A DNA stretch of 64,000 nt from Streptomyces violascens (GCF_014649955.1 NZ_BMUA01000015.1:62001-126000); one strand, 5' to 3'; shown: positions 41,880 through 51,420, counted from the stretch's first letter. Made by a program: numbers and translations. The notes: generated by a model from the letters alone, not told the origin.

Positions 41880-42863
41880 TCACCCCTTCTTGACGAACCC
41901 CTGCGACACCAGCCAGTCCAGCGCCACGTCGTGCGGGTCCCTGCCCTCCACGTCGACCTTGGCGTTGAGATCCCGGGCGACCTGCGTGGTGAGCCTGGCG
42001 CTGAGCGGGTCGAGGAGGCCGGCGATCGCCGGGTACTTCTCGTACGTCCTGCTGTGCAGCTCGGGTGCCGCGTTGTAGTTGGGGAAGAAGTGCTTGTCGT
42101 CCTGGAGGGTCGCCAGGTTCATCGCCTTGATGCGGCCGTCGGTGGTGAACACCTCGCCGAGCAGGCAGGAGCTGGACTTGGAGACCTGGGTGTAGATGAT
42201 CCCGGCGTCCATCTTCTGGATGTGGGAGGCGGGGATCGCCATCCCGTACGCCTTCTGCATCCCGGGCAGCCCGTCCTCGCGCGAGGCGAACTCGTTCTCC
42301 ACGCAGAGCGTCACCGCCGAGGGGTCCTTCTTCGACAGCGCGGCCACGTCCGAGAGCGTCCTGAGGTGGTACTTGGCGTTGTTGGCCTGGCTGATGCCGA
42401 GCGAATAGGTGTTGTTGAGGGTCGACTGGGAGAGCCACGTCACGCCGTTCTTCAGGTCGGCCCCGCGGACCGCCGCCCACTGCGCCTGCGGGTTCGTGAT
42501 CGGCTTGGCGTTGCCCTGATAGGTGATCCACGCCGTGCCCGTGTACTCGTACATCGCGTCCGCGTCGCCCTTCACGATCGCCTCGCGGGCGCTGATCGAC
42601 CCGGGCAGGTTCGTACGGTCGAGGACCTCGGCGCCGGCCGCCTTGAAGACCAGGCCGACCATCTGGCCGAGGACGATGTTCTCGCTGAAGTTCTTCGACG
42701 TGACCGTCAGGGATGCCCCCTTGAGGGGCAGGCCCCTGCCGACCGAGCCGGGCACCACGTCGTCCACCATCGGCGAGCCGGACTTGAGCCCGCAGCCGGA
42801 CACCGCGGCGAGCAGCGCCAGAGCGCCCGAGGCCGCTGCCAGCGCCGTACGGAGCCGCCGCAT
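41880..42863 (-). CDS. Osmoprotectant ABC transporter substrate-binding lipoprotein
   Basis: 327 residues from ATG 42861-42863 behind GGAGGTGGC. Lipobox VSGCG near residue 24. OpuAC/ProX-type domain: LTVTSKNFSENIVLGQMVGLVFKAAGAEV and the signature LPGSISAREAIVKGDADAMYEYTGTAW; FASREDGLPGMQKAYGM. Binds glycine betaine, choline or similar quaternary amines outside the cell for the two permeases. Last gene of a four-gene operon read leftwards: permease 44990-45637, ATPase, permease, binding protein, each with 1-8 bases of overlap. Confidence 0.9.
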   Translation of the reverse strand: MRRLRTALAAASGALALLAAVSGCGLKSGSPMVDDVVPGSVGRGLPLKGASLTVTSKNFSENIVLGQMVGLVFKAAGAEVLDRTNLPGSISAREAIVKGDADAMYEYTGTAWITYQGNAKPITNPQAQWAAVRGADLKNGVTWLSQSTLNNTYSLGISQANNAKYHLRTLSDVAALSKKDPSAVTLCVENEFASREDGLPGMQKAYGMAIPASHIQKMDAGIIYTQVSKSSSCLLGEVFTTDGRIKAMNLATLQDDKHFFPNYNAAPELHSRTYEKYPAIAGLLDPLSARLTTQVARDLNAKVDVEGRDPHDVALDWLVSQGFVKKG

Positions 42864-43744
42864 CACGCCACCTCCAGTCCGCGCGGGGTCAGCGCCACCT
42901 CGGCCAGCGAGGCCAGCCAGTCCACGAGCAGGGCGAGCGCCACCGTCAGGATCGAGCCGAGGACCAGGACCGGCATGCGCTGGGTCTGGATGCCGGAGGT
43001 GATCAGGTCGCCGAGGCCGCCTCCGCCGCCGAAGGTGGCGAGCGTCGCGGTGCCGACGTTCAGGACGAGCGCGGTGCGCACCCCGGCGAGGATCAGTGGT
43101 ACCGCGAGCGGCAGTTCGACCCTGCCCAGGGTGCCGAGCGCCGACATGCCGATGCCGCGCGAGGCCTCCACCAGCTGCGGGTCGATCGCCTTGAGCCCGG
43201 CCACCGTGTTGGAGAGCACCGGAAGCACCGCGTAGATCACCATGCCGATGACGGCGGTGCCGGGCCCGATGCCGAGCCAGATCACCAGCAGCGCAAGGAG
43301 GCCGATGGCCGGGGTGGCCTGGCCGGTGTTGGCGATCGCGGTGACCAGCGGGGCCGCCCGGCTCACCCCGCGCCGGGTCAGCGCGATGCCCAGCGGGATC
43401 GCGATGACCAGCACCCAGAACGTGGAGATCGCGGTCAGCTTCACGTGCTGCCACAGCCGCAGCTGGACGTTGCCGTGGTCGAGGGAGTTCTTCGCGATCG
43501 AGTCCAGCTGGACGCTGGTGATCCAGAAGTACGTGATCACGAGGACCACCGCGATGAAGAGCGGCAGGAACACCAGCTTCTGCCAGGTGATCCGCCGGGC
43601 CGGCTTCCCGGGCGCCGGGCTCTCCTCCTCGGGTTCGGCGAGGGGGCCGGCGAGCGCGTCGGTCAGCTCGTCGCGGAAGGCATGGCCCTTGACCTCGTGC
43701 TCGCCCGGCGGGCGCTCGGCCGGGGCGGGGCTCCTGGGCGTCAT
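42863..43744 (-). CDS. Osmoprotectant ABC transporter permease, second
   Basis: 293 residues from ATG 43742-43744, overlapping the ATPase stop (ATGA). A hydrophilic N-terminus of about 50 residues precedes five or six membrane segments (KLVFLPLFIAVVLVITYFWI; STFWVLVIAIPLGIAL). The permease signature is PALVSNTVAGL-like VLSNTVAGLKAIDPQLVEASRGIGM, the OpuCB/OpuCD EAA loop. Works with the 44990-45637 permease as a heterodimer. Confidence 0.88.
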   Translation of the reverse strand: MTPRSPAPAERPPGEHEVKGHAFRDELTDALAGPLAEPEEESPAPGKPARRITWQKLVFLPLFIAVVLVITYFWITSVQLDSIAKNSLDHGNVQLRLWQHVKLTAISTFWVLVIAIPLGIALTRRGVSRAAPLVTAIANTGQATPAIGLLALLVIWLGIGPGTAVIGMVIYAVLPVLSNTVAGLKAIDPQLVEASRGIGMSALGTLGRVELPLAVPLILAGVRTALVLNVGTATLATFGGGGGLGDLITSGIQTQRMPVLVLGSILTVALALLVDWLASLAEVALTPRGLEVA

Positions 43745-44997
43745 GACTCCTCCGCACCGCCCTCCAGCTCCTGTTCGGTCTGGTGGTGGCGGAGTTCTTC
43801 CAGGTCGTGCTGGTGCTCGATGGCGGCGAGCCGGTCGGCCTCCAGGAGCTCGTGCACGGAGTTCATCAGCGTCTCCATGTCGACGACGCCGATGTACTCG
43901 CCGCGCCGCCCGGTCACCGCGACCCGGCCGCCCGAGTCGATGAGCACGGCCTCCAGGGCGTCGTGCAGCGTCGCGTCCCGGGTCACCGTGTCGTGCACCA
44001 GCTGCCCGGCCCGCGCGAGCGAGCCCTTGGCGCGCATCAGGTCGCCGCGCCGCAGCCACTTGTAGGGCCGGTTCCTGCGGTCCAGCATGAGCAGCTCGTT
44101 GTGCGGGCCGCTGCGGAGCTTGTTGAAGATCGACTGAAGCGGGTCGTCGACCGTGACCGTGGGGAACTCGGCCATCTCCACATCCCGTACGCGGGTGAGG
44201 TTGAGCCGCTTGAGGGCGGCACCCGCGCCCACGAACCCGGACACGAAGTCGTCGGCCGGGTTGGTCAGGATGGCCTCGGGCGTATCGAATTGAGCGATGT
44301 GCGATCGTTCGCGCAGAACGGCGATCCGATCGCCCAGTTTGATCGCTTCGTCGAAGTCGTGGGTGACGAACACGATCGTCTTGTGCAGCTCGTGCTGGAG
44401 GCGGATCAGCTCGTCCTGGAGGTGGTCGCGGGTGATCGGGTCGACCGCACCGAACGGCTCGTCCATCAAAAGGACCGGTGGATCGGCCGCCAACGCCCTT
44501 GCCACGCCCACCCGTTGCTGCTGTCCGCCGGAGAGCTGACGCGGATAGCGGCCGTGGAACTCGCGCGGGTCGAGCCCGACCAGGTCGAGCATCTCCTCCA
44601 CCCGGTCCTTCACCTTCGCCTTGGACCAGCCGACCATCTTCGGTACGAGCGCGATGTTCTCGGCCACCGTCATGTGCGGGAAGAGCCCGGACGACTGGAT
44701 CGCGTACCCGACCTTGCGGCGCAGCTTCACCGGGTCGATGTCGGTGACGTCCTCGTCGTTGATCCGGATGCGGCCGGAGGTCGGCTCGATCAGGCGGTTG
44801 ATCATCTTGAGGGTGGTCGACTTCCCGCAGCCGGACGGGCCCACGAAGATCACGGTCTCGCCCGCCTTGATCTCCATGGAGACGCTGTCCACCGACGGGC
44901 TGGGGTTGCCCGGGTACCGCTTGGTGAGGTTCTCCAGCTGGATGGAGGCGCCCGAGGCGGCGGCACTGCCCGGCTCGGACTCGGTTCGCTCAGACAC
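43741..44997 (-). CDS. Osmoprotectant ABC transporter ATPase with CBS domains
   Basis: 418 residues from GTG 44995-44997. Walker A GPSGCGKSTTLK, Q-loop YAIQSSGLFPHMTV, signature LSGGQQQRVGVARAL, Walker B LLMDEPFGAVDP and the H-loop VTHDFDEA are intact. Residues about 275-395 form two CBS domains (FPTVTVDDPLQSIFNKL; AVTGRRGEYIGVVDMETLM), which in OpuA/OpuC sense ionic strength or c-di-AMP and gate transport. The tail is Glu/His-rich. The start lies inside the 3' end of the preceding permease gene. Confidence 0.92.
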   Translation of the reverse strand: MSERTESEPGSAAASGASIQLENLTKRYPGNPSPSVDSVSMEIKAGETVIFVGPSGCGKSTTLKMINRLIEPTSGRIRINDEDVTDIDPVKLRRKVGYAIQSSGLFPHMTVAENIALVPKMVGWSKAKVKDRVEEMLDLVGLDPREFHGRYPRQLSGGQQQRVGVARALAADPPVLLMDEPFGAVDPITRDHLQDELIRLQHELHKTIVFVTHDFDEAIKLGDRIAVLRERSHIAQFDTPEAILTNPADDFVSGFVGAGAALKRLNLTRVRDVEMAEFPTVTVDDPLQSIFNKLRSGPHNELLMLDRRNRPYKWLRRGDLMRAKGSLARAGQLVHDTVTRDATLHDALEAVLIDSGGRVAVTGRRGEYIGVVDMETLMNSVHELLEADRLAAIEHQHDLEELRHHQTEQELEGGAEES

Positions 44998-45637
44998 GGA
45001 TCCCCCTCGGGATGGTGAGTCGGCCGATCAGTACGTACACCGCGTCGAAGAGCAGGGCGAGCACCACGATGCCGAGGGTGCCCGCGAGCACCTGGTTGAT
45101 GGCGTTGGCGCTGCCGAGCGAGGCGATCCCGCGGAAGATCTCGTTGCCGAGCCCGGGGCCCGAGGCGTAGGCGGCGATCGCCGCGATGCCCATCAGCATC
45201 TGCGTGGAGACCCGGATGCCGGTGAGGATCGGCGGCCAGGCCAGCGGGAGTTCGACCCGCAGCAGGCGGGCGATGCGCGACATCCCGATGCCCTTGGCCG
45301 CGTCCACGAGCGAGGGGTCCACCCCGCGCAGCCCCACGATCGAGTTCCGCACGATCGGGAGCAGCCCGTACAGCGTCAGGGTCACGACGGTGGGCGCCAC
45401 GCCCAGACCCACCAGCGGGATCAGCAGACCGATCATGGCGAGCGAGGGGATCGTGAGGATCGAGGAGGTCGAGGTGATGGCCAGGCCCGCCGCCCAGCCG
45501 CTGGGGTACGTCACCACGCCGATCACGACGCCGAGCACGGTCGCGATCACCATGCACTGGACCACCGCGCTCGCGTGCTGGAGGGCGTCGGTGAGCAGCT
45601 GCTGGTGCCGGTTGGACACGTAGTCCCAGAAACCCAC
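44990..45637 (-). CDS. Osmoprotectant ABC transporter permease, first
   Basis: 215 residues from GTG 45635-45637, standard length for OpuCB-type permeases. Six membrane segments and the EAA loop LRGVDPSLVDAAKGIGMSRIARLL. First gene of the four-gene operon; its 3' end overlaps the ATPase start by eight bases. The 26 bases to the upstream Lrp gene stop suggest that read-through from that gene is possible. Confidence 0.88.
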   Translation of the reverse strand: MGFWDYVSNRHQQLLTDALQHASAVVQCMVIATVLGVVIGVVTYPSGWAAGLAITSTSSILTIPSLAMIGLLIPLVGLGVAPTVVTLTLYGLLPIVRNSIVGLRGVDPSLVDAAKGIGMSRIARLLRVELPLAWPPILTGIRVSTQMLMGIAAIAAYASGPGLGNEIFRGIASLGSANAINQVLAGTLGIVVLALLFDAVYVLIGRLTIPRGIRV

Positions 45638-45663
45638 GCGCGCTCACCCCTGTCGGTCCGGGG

Positions 45664-46149
45664 TCAGGCACCCCCGGGGACGGAGTCCTGAGCCGCCTGC
45701 TCCACCAGCGGGATGATCCGCAGCGGGACCGGGTTCTCCATGACGATCGCCGTGGAGGCCCGGACGATGCCATCAAAACCGACAACCCGGTCGATCACCC
45801 GCTGGAGATCGGCGTTGGAGCGGGCCACCAGACGGCACAGCATGTCGCCGTGCCCGGTGGTCGTGTGCAGCTCCAGGACCTCGGGCACGGTCGCCAAATG
45901 GGCCCGTACGTCCGCCCCCTGGCCCTGTTTGATCTCCAGGGTGGCGAAGGCGGTGACCGGGTAGCCGAGCGCGGCCGGATCGACGTCCGGGCCGAAGCCC
46001 CGGATGACTCCATTCGACTGAAGCCGGTCGAGCCGCGCCTGGACCGTGCCGCGCGCGACCCCGAGCCGCCGGGACGCCTCCAGGACCCCGATCCGGGGCT
46101 CGCGTGCGAGCAGCACGATCAGCCGCCCGTCCAGATGATCGATCGACAT
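45664..46149 (-). CDS. Lrp/AsnC-family transcription regulator
   Basis: 161 residues from ATG 46147-46149. N-terminal helix-turn-helix (DHLDGRLIVLLAREPRIGVLEASRRLGVARGTVQARLDRLQSNGVI) and C-terminal RAM domain (FATLEIKQGQG...VLELHTTTGHGDMLCRLV) with the glycine pattern that binds amino acids. It is divergent from hppD, so it probably controls tyrosine catabolism in response to an aromatic amino acid. The adjacent gene pair is conserved in Streptomyces as far as I remember. Confidence 0.88.
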   Translation of the reverse strand: MSIDHLDGRLIVLLAREPRIGVLEASRRLGVARGTVQARLDRLQSNGVIRGFGPDVDPAALGYPVTAFATLEIKQGQGADVRAHLATVPEVLELHTTTGHGDMLCRLVARSNADLQRVIDRVVGFDGIVRASTAIVMENPVPLRIIPLVEQAAQDSVPGGA

Positions 46150-46190
46150 CGTGGCCTCCGGATGGTCATCATGTACAGAACGCCCTCCAA

Positions 46191-46222
46191 TACTGGCCAT
46201 TCGCTGCACACATTGACCAGTA
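46191..46222. promoter_or_regulatory. Candidate Lrp operator between lrp and hppD
   Basis: TACTGGCCAT (46191-46200) and TTGACCAGTA (46213-46222) are complementary in eight of ten positions with a 12-base spacer. The right arm overlaps TTGACC, a possible -35 for hppD. Confidence 0.5.
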
Positions 46223-46270
46223 AAAACGCGAACTATTGCGCAGCTTGCGGTACGGAGGGACTCTCCTCGC

Positions 46271-47413
46271 ATGACTGAGACCATCCATCACACCCCCGAA
46301 TCCGCGCGGCAGGCCGACCCCTTCCCGGTGAAGGGCATGGACGCGGTCGTCTTCGCCGTGGGCAACGCCAAGCAGGCCGCGCACTACTACTCGACGGCCT
46401 TCGGCATGAAGCTCGTTGCCTACTCCGGACCGGAGAACGGCAGCCGCGAGACCGCCAGCTACGTGCTGACCAGCGGCGCCGCCCGCTTCGTGTTCACCTC
46501 CGTCATCAAGACCTCCACCGAGCGCGGCCGCTTCCTGGCCGAGCACGTCGCCGAGCACGGCGACGGTGTGGTGGACCTCGCCATCGAGGTGCCGGACGCC
46601 CGCGCCGCGTACAAGTACGCCACCGAGCACGGCGCCACCGGCCTCGAGGAGCCGCACGAGGTCTCCGACGAGCACGGCACCGTGGTCCTGGCCGCGATCG
46701 CCACGTACGGCAAGACCCGGCACACCCTGGTCGAGCGCACCGACTACACCGGCCCCTACCTGCCGGGCTTCGCCGCGGCCGAGCCGATGGTCGAGACGCC
46801 CAAGAGGTTCTTCCAGGCCATCGACCACTGCGTCGGCAACGTCGAGCTCGGCAAGATGGACGAGTGGGTGGCGTTCTACAACAACGTCATGGGCTTCACC
46901 AACATGAAGGAGTTCGTGGGCGACGACATCGCCACCGAGTACTCCGCGCTCATGTCGAAGGTCGTCGCGGACGGCACCCTCAAGGTGAAGTTCCCGCTCA
47001 ACGAGCCGGCCATCGCCAAGAAGAAGTCGCAGATCGACGAGTACCTGGAGTTCTACGGCGGCCCCGGCGTCCAGCACATCGCGCTCGCCACCAACGACAT
47101 CGTCGCCTCGGTGAAGGCCATGCGGGCCGCGGGCGTGCAGTTCCTGGACACCCCCGACTCGTACTACGACACCCTCGGCGAGTGGGCCGGCGAGACCCGG
47201 GTGCCGGTCGAGACGCTGCGCGAGCTGAAGATCCTGGTCGACCGCGACGAGGACGGCTACCTGCTGCAGATCTTCACCAAGCCGGTCCAGGACCGCCCCA
47301 CCGTCTTCTTCGAGATGATCGAGCGGCACGGTTCGATGGGCTTCGGCAAGGGCAACTTCAAGGCGCTCTTCGAGGCGATCGAGCGCGAGCAGGAGAAGCG
47401 CGGAAACCTCTGA
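46271..47413 (+). CDS. hppD: 4-Hydroxyphenylpyruvate dioxygenase
   Basis: 380 residues, the length of the S. avermitilis enzyme. Two vicinal-oxygen-chelate domains; the C-terminal one keeps the iron facial triad His186 (AIDHCVGNV), His269 (VQHIALATND) and Glu348 (FFEMIERHG). The Fe(II) enzyme converts 4-hydroxyphenylpyruvate to homogentisate, the second step of tyrosine catabolism and the source of ochronotic (melanin-like) pigment. Start: ATG 46271. Monocistronic, ended by a bidirectional terminator, divergent from an Lrp-type regulator. Confidence 0.96.
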   Translation: MTETIHHTPESARQADPFPVKGMDAVVFAVGNAKQAAHYYSTAFGMKLVAYSGPENGSRETASYVLTSGAARFVFTSVIKTSTERGRFLAEHVAEHGDGVVDLAIEVPDARAAYKYATEHGATGLEEPHEVSDEHGTVVLAAIATYGKTRHTLVERTDYTGPYLPGFAAAEPMVETPKRFFQAIDHCVGNVELGKMDEWVAFYNNVMGFTNMKEFVGDDIATEYSALMSKVVADGTLKVKFPLNEPAIAKKKSQIDEYLEFYGGPGVQHIALATNDIVASVKAMRAAGVQFLDTPDSYYDTLGEWAGETRVPVETLRELKILVDRDEDGYLLQIFTKPVQDRPTVFFEMIERHGSMGFGKGNFKALFEAIEREQEKRGNL

Positions 47414-47462
47414 CCTGCAACTGGTCACGTTCGTACGGTAATTGAGTTACCGTCATCAGTCT

Positions 47463-47493
47463 GCGGCCCCACGGACCTGACCCGTGGGGCCGC
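47463..47493. terminator. Bidirectional terminator between hppD and the TPR gene
   Basis: GCGGCCCCACGG and CCGTGGGGCCGC form a perfect 12-bp stem around ACCTGAC. It lies 50 bases after the hppD stop and 29 bases after the convergent TPR gene stop (47522). Confidence 0.85.
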
Positions 47494-47521
47494 GACTCTT
47501 TTCCGTGCTCCTCCGCGCAGC

Positions 47522-49180
47522 TCAGTGGCGCCGCTTCGAGGGCTTGTGCGGCTTGACCGGCCGCTTCGGCCCGGAGTTCGAACTCGTCCCCGAACCGGAC
47601 GACGAGGAGGAGCCCGCGCTGGAAGAACCGGAGCCGGATCCCGAGCCGGACCCCGACCCCGAGTCGGATCCCGAACCCGCCTGGGCCGCGGCCGCCACAT
47701 AGCCGTACATGTCCCTCGGGCCGCCCTCCGGCGGCTCGCCGAGCGCCGCGAGCGCCTCCGTCGCCTTCGGCGCGAGCACCGGCGAGAAATACGGGTTGGT
47801 GCGCAGCGCGTCCTGGAGGTGGCGGCGGGCCGCGCCCAACTGGCCGAGCTCCCGCTCGATGATGGCCTGGTGGTAGGAGAACAGGGCATCGCGCACCCCG
47901 GAGTCGGTCGCCTTGCGGGCGTGGACCAGCGCCTCCTCCGACTCGCCCGACCGGTACATCGCCCAGCCGAGCGCGTCCTCGGCCGCCGCGCTCGGATGCG
48001 CCCGCCACTCGGCTTCGAGCCGGTCGAGCGCGACGTGCGCGGAACCGTGGTCGGTCTCGAACCGGCCGAGCACCAGGGCGTCGTCCACCCCGTTGGCGCT
48101 GTCCCGCGCGGCGAGCTCGCGCAGCTTGTCGAACCAGGTCCGCGCGTCACCGTCCAGACCCTGCGACTCGTACAACTCGCCCAGTTCCAGGAGGTATTCG
48201 GGGCGCGGCAGGACGGCGATCGCCGCCTGGTAGTCGCGCTGGGCGTCCTCCTGCTGGCCGAGCGCGGCCTTGGCGCGGGCCCGGCGCGCGAGCGCCGCAT
48301 GCGTGCCCGGGTCGGTGCGCAGCGCCGCGTCGTAGTGGGTGATCGCCGCCTGCGGCTCCCCCCGCTCCCACGCGAGATCGCCCACCGCCACCAGCGCGGC
48401 CGCCTTCTGCGCGGGCGTCGTGGCGTGCCCGACCGCCTCGTCGAGGGCGGCCGAGGCGTCCTCGCGCCAGCCGTGCTCGCGATAGACCTCGGCCGCCTGG
48501 GTCAACGCGGCGAAACCGCCCCGGAGTTCGAGCAGCTGCTCCACCGCCTTGGCCGCGGACTTCGCGTCACCGAGCCCGTTGTACGCCTCGATCAGCGCGG
48601 GGTAGAGCGTCCACCGGTTCGCCTTGCGGGCGCGTACGCCCTCGGCCAGGGTGCGCGCCGCGGCGTAGTCGTGCCGGGCGTTGGCGAGCGCCGCGAGACC
48701 GGTCTCCGCGTCCAGGTTGTCCTTCGGCCGCACCTGGAGCGAGCGCTTCAGCGCCGACTCGGCGCGCGGATAGAACGAGGAGTCGGCGGCCTGCACGCCC
48801 CGCTCCAGATAGGCGGAGCCGAGCACCGCCCACGAGGCGTCGTCCGTGGGGTGGGTGCGCACCCAGTCGGTCCGGTCGGTGATGAGCGCCGTCAGATCGC
48901 CCAGCGAGGCGGGCGCCCCGGCCGCGACCGCCGACAGGGCCCGCGCGGCCGGGCCCAGGGCGGGCGGCGGCGCCTTCGCCACCTTGTCCTCGGGCCTGAT
49001 CAGCAGCACGCCCCCGATCAGCACGGTCGTGGCCATCGCCACCAGGCCGGCCCGCTTCAGGGCACGCGGCGTCCTGGACGGCGGCGAGGTCCGCTGGGCC
49101 GCGGCCGAGGCGGCAATCCAGGCCGCCCGGCGTGCCGCTTCCGCATCCTGTTCGGTCTTCGCGATCTCCATGGCGCTCAC
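47522..49180 (-). CDS. Membrane-anchored TPR-repeat protein
   Basis: 552 residues if started at GTG 49178-49180; ATG 49171 (MEIAKTEQ) is an alternative. One membrane segment at about residues 45-62 (GLVAMATTVLIGGVLLI), then 10 or more TPR-like helical pairs (ASWAVLGSAYLERGVQAAD; AAALVAVGDLAWERGEPQAAITHYDAAL) over residues 110-480. The C-terminus is a Gly/Ser repeat (GSGSGSGSGSG) and a basic end (KRPVKPHKPSKRRH). Scaffold function likely; partner unknown. Convergent with hppD. Confidence 0.85.
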   Translation of the reverse strand: MSAMEIAKTEQDAEAARRAAWIAASAAAQRTSPPSRTPRALKRAGLVAMATTVLIGGVLLIRPEDKVAKAPPPALGPAARALSAVAAGAPASLGDLTALITDRTDWVRTHPTDDASWAVLGSAYLERGVQAADSSFYPRAESALKRSLQVRPKDNLDAETGLAALANARHDYAAARTLAEGVRARKANRWTLYPALIEAYNGLGDAKSAAKAVEQLLELRGGFAALTQAAEVYREHGWREDASAALDEAVGHATTPAQKAAALVAVGDLAWERGEPQAAITHYDAALRTDPGTHAALARRARAKAALGQQEDAQRDYQAAIAVLPRPEYLLELGELYESQGLDGDARTWFDKLRELAARDSANGVDDALVLGRFETDHGSAHVALDRLEAEWRAHPSAAAEDALGWAMYRSGESEEALVHARKATDSGVRDALFSYHQAIIERELGQLGAARRHLQDALRTNPYFSPVLAPKATEALAALGEPPEGGPRDMYGYVAAAAQAGSGSDSGSGSGSGSGSGSSSAGSSSSSGSGTSSNSGPKRPVKPHKPSKRRH

Positions 49181-49269
49181 TGTGCGTCAATAGGAAGAGC
49201 GCACCGGTCCCGCCCGCCCGACCGGGGAAAGGGTTCACACCGATGGCCCCCGGGTGCCAGGCTGAAGGC

Positions 49270-50637
49270 ATGGACGATCTTCTCGAACGGCTGCGCGAGG
49301 AACTCCCGGCGGACGCCGTCATCACCGACCCCGACATCACCGCCTCGTACGCCCACGACATGGCGAGCTTCTGCGCCGCGGGCAGCCCGGCGGTGGTCGT
49401 GCTGCCCCGCACCGTCGAGCAGGTCCAGCACGTGATGCGCACGGCGACGGCGCTGCGCGTGCCCGTGGTGCCGCAGGGCGCCCGCACCGGCCTGTCCGGC
49501 GCGGCCAACGCGAGCGAGGGCTGCATCGTCCTGTCCCTGGTCAAGATGGACCGCATCCTGGAGATCAACCCGGTCGACCGGGTCGCGGTCGTCGAACCCG
49601 GCGTCGTCAACGCCGTACTGTCGCGCCAAGTCCACGAACTCGGGCTCTACTACCCGCCGGACCCTTCGAGTTGGGAGATGTGCACCATCGGCGGGAACAT
49701 CGGCACCGCGTCCGGCGGCCTGTGCTGCGTGAAATACGGGGTGACCGCGGAATACGTCCTCGGTCTGGAGGTCGTGCTCGCCGACGGGCGGCTCATGAAC
49801 ACCGGGCGGCGCACCGCCAAGGGCGTCGCCGGATACGACCTGACCCGGCTGTTCGTCGGCTCCGAGGGCAGCCTCGGCATCGTCGTGAAGGCGGTCCTCG
49901 CCCTGCGCCCCGCGCCGCCGCCGCAGCTCGCGCTCGCCGCCGAGTTCGCCTCGGCCGCGGCCGCCTGCGACGCCGTCGTACGGATCATGGAGCGCGGCCA
50001 CACGCCGTCGCTCCTCGAACTCATGGACCGCACCACCATCCGGGCCGTCAACCGCATGGCCAACATGGGTCTGCCCGACAGCACCGAGGCCTTGCTGCTC
50101 GCCGCCTTCGACACCCCGGGCGCGGCCGCCGATCTCGCGGCCGTCGGCGAGCTGTGCACCGCCGCGGGCGCCACCCAGGTCGTCCCGGCGGAGGACGTCG
50201 CCGAGTCCGAACTCCTCCTCCAGGCCCGGCGGTTGTCGCTCACCGCACTGGAGACGATCAAGTCGGCCACGATGATCGACGACGTGTGCGTGCCGCGCTC
50301 CCGGCTCGCCGCGATGCTCGACGGCACCTCCGCGATCGCCGCCAAGTACGGCCTGACCATCGGCGTCTGCGCGCACGCCGGAGACGGCAACACCCACCCC
50401 GTGGTCTGCTTCGACGCCGCCGACGAGGACGAGTCGCGGCGCGCCCGCGAGTCGTTCGACGAGATCATGGCGCTCGGTCTGGAACTGGGCGGCACCATCA
50501 CCGGCGAACACGGCGTCGGCGTACTCAAGAAGGAATGGCTGGCCCGCGAGCTCGGTCCGGTGGGTATCGAGATGCAGCGCGCGGTGAAGCACGCCTTCGA
50601 CCCGCTCGGCCTGCTGAACCCGGGCAAGCTGTTCTGA
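49270..50637 (+). CDS. FAD-linked oxidase, GlcD-like
   Basis: 455 residues from ATG 49270. FAD-binding type 4 domain: VVVLPRTVEQVQHVMRTATALRVPVVPQGARTGLSGAA, TIGGNIGTASGGLCCVKYGVTAEYVL and VGSEGSLGIVVKAVL; C-terminal FAD-oxidase domain with CAHAGDGNTHPVV and GTITGEHGVG, where histidines bind metal in D-lactate and glycolate dehydrogenases. It probably oxidises a D-2-hydroxy acid (glycolate or lactate type). CAGGCT seven bases upstream of the ATG suggests a leaderless promoter. Monocistronic. Confidence 0.88.
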   Translation: MDDLLERLREELPADAVITDPDITASYAHDMASFCAAGSPAVVVLPRTVEQVQHVMRTATALRVPVVPQGARTGLSGAANASEGCIVLSLVKMDRILEINPVDRVAVVEPGVVNAVLSRQVHELGLYYPPDPSSWEMCTIGGNIGTASGGLCCVKYGVTAEYVLGLEVVLADGRLMNTGRRTAKGVAGYDLTRLFVGSEGSLGIVVKAVLALRPAPPPQLALAAEFASAAAACDAVVRIMERGHTPSLLELMDRTTIRAVNRMANMGLPDSTEALLLAAFDTPGAAADLAAVGELCTAAGATQVVPAEDVAESELLLQARRLSLTALETIKSATMIDDVCVPRSRLAAMLDGTSAIAAKYGLTIGVCAHAGDGNTHPVVCFDAADEDESRRARESFDEIMALGLELGGTITGEHGVGVLKKEWLARELGPVGIEMQRAVKHAFDPLGLLNPGKLF

Positions 50638-50647
50638 ACGCGGGCCC

Positions 50648-51133
50648 TCACGCACCCTCCTCCGGCCGGGACTCGTCGGAGGGCCACGGGTCGCTCAGCC
50701 ACAGCTCGTCCGCGCGGCCGGTGGCCGGTGCGAGCAGCTCGGCCAGGCCGTCGTCGATGCCGAGCTGTTCGGTCTCGGAGCCGGGCGGCACCACCCGCAG
50801 CGTCCGCTCCAGCCACGCCGAGACCTGCGCGGACGGCGCTTCGAGCAGCGCGTCGCCGTCCGGCGAACTGAGCGCCATCAGGACGAGGCCGCGGCCCCCG
50901 ACCTTGGTCGGCCAGATCCGCACGTCGCCGTGCCCGCACGCCCGGAACACCCCCTCGACCAGGAGCTCGCGCGCGAACGTCCAGTTGACGGGCGTCTGTG
51001 AGCCGATGTGGAAGGTGATGTGCACGGCGTACGGGTCGTTGGTCCGGTAGGTCAGCCGGGCCGGCACGGGGATGCTGCGCTCGGGCGACAGCACCAGTTT
51101 GAGCTCCAGTTCGCGTTCCACCACGGTGTGCAT
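50648..51133 (-). CDS. ssgG: SsgA-like protein SsgG
   Basis: 161 residues from ATG 51131-51133. SALP family landmarks: ELELKLVLSPERSIPVPARLTYRTNDPYAVHITFHIG and VNWTFARELLVEGV, then DVRIWPT and LSSPDGDALLEAPSAQVSAWLERTL. These proteins occur only in morphologically complex actinomycetes and guide septum and cell-wall events during sporulation. SsgG is the member that controls correct placement of sporulation septa. Assignment to SsgG rests on the long C-terminal tail and on location next to the FAD oxidase and mannosyltransferase genes, as remembered for SCO2924. Confidence 0.82.
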   Translation of the reverse strand: MHTVVERELELKLVLSPERSIPVPARLTYRTNDPYAVHITFHIGSQTPVNWTFARELLVEGVFRACGHGDVRIWPTKVGGRGLVLMALSSPDGDALLEAPSAQVSAWLERTLRVVPPGSETEQLGIDDGLAELLAPATGRADELWLSDPWPSDESRPEEGA

Positions 51134-51420
51134 GAGGGGTCTCTCTTCCCTTTCCCCGTACGGGTTCGCAGGACGAGCCCGTACGTGCGGTACGGCGCGC
51201 GGGGGCGGGCCGTACCGGGTGAGAGCGTGTTGCCCCGCGGGCATTACGCGACTTCGGGAAGTTTTTCCGAAGAACTTTTCTGAGTGTCGCGGCGCCTTCG
51301 AGTCCGACCCCACGAGGATCCCCGGCACGTACTCGGGCCGCGCGACGAGACGGCCCTGAACACCCGCACAGCGGCGGGCCGGTGCTGCTCCCCCGGCACC
51401 GGCCCGCCGCACGGCGGATG

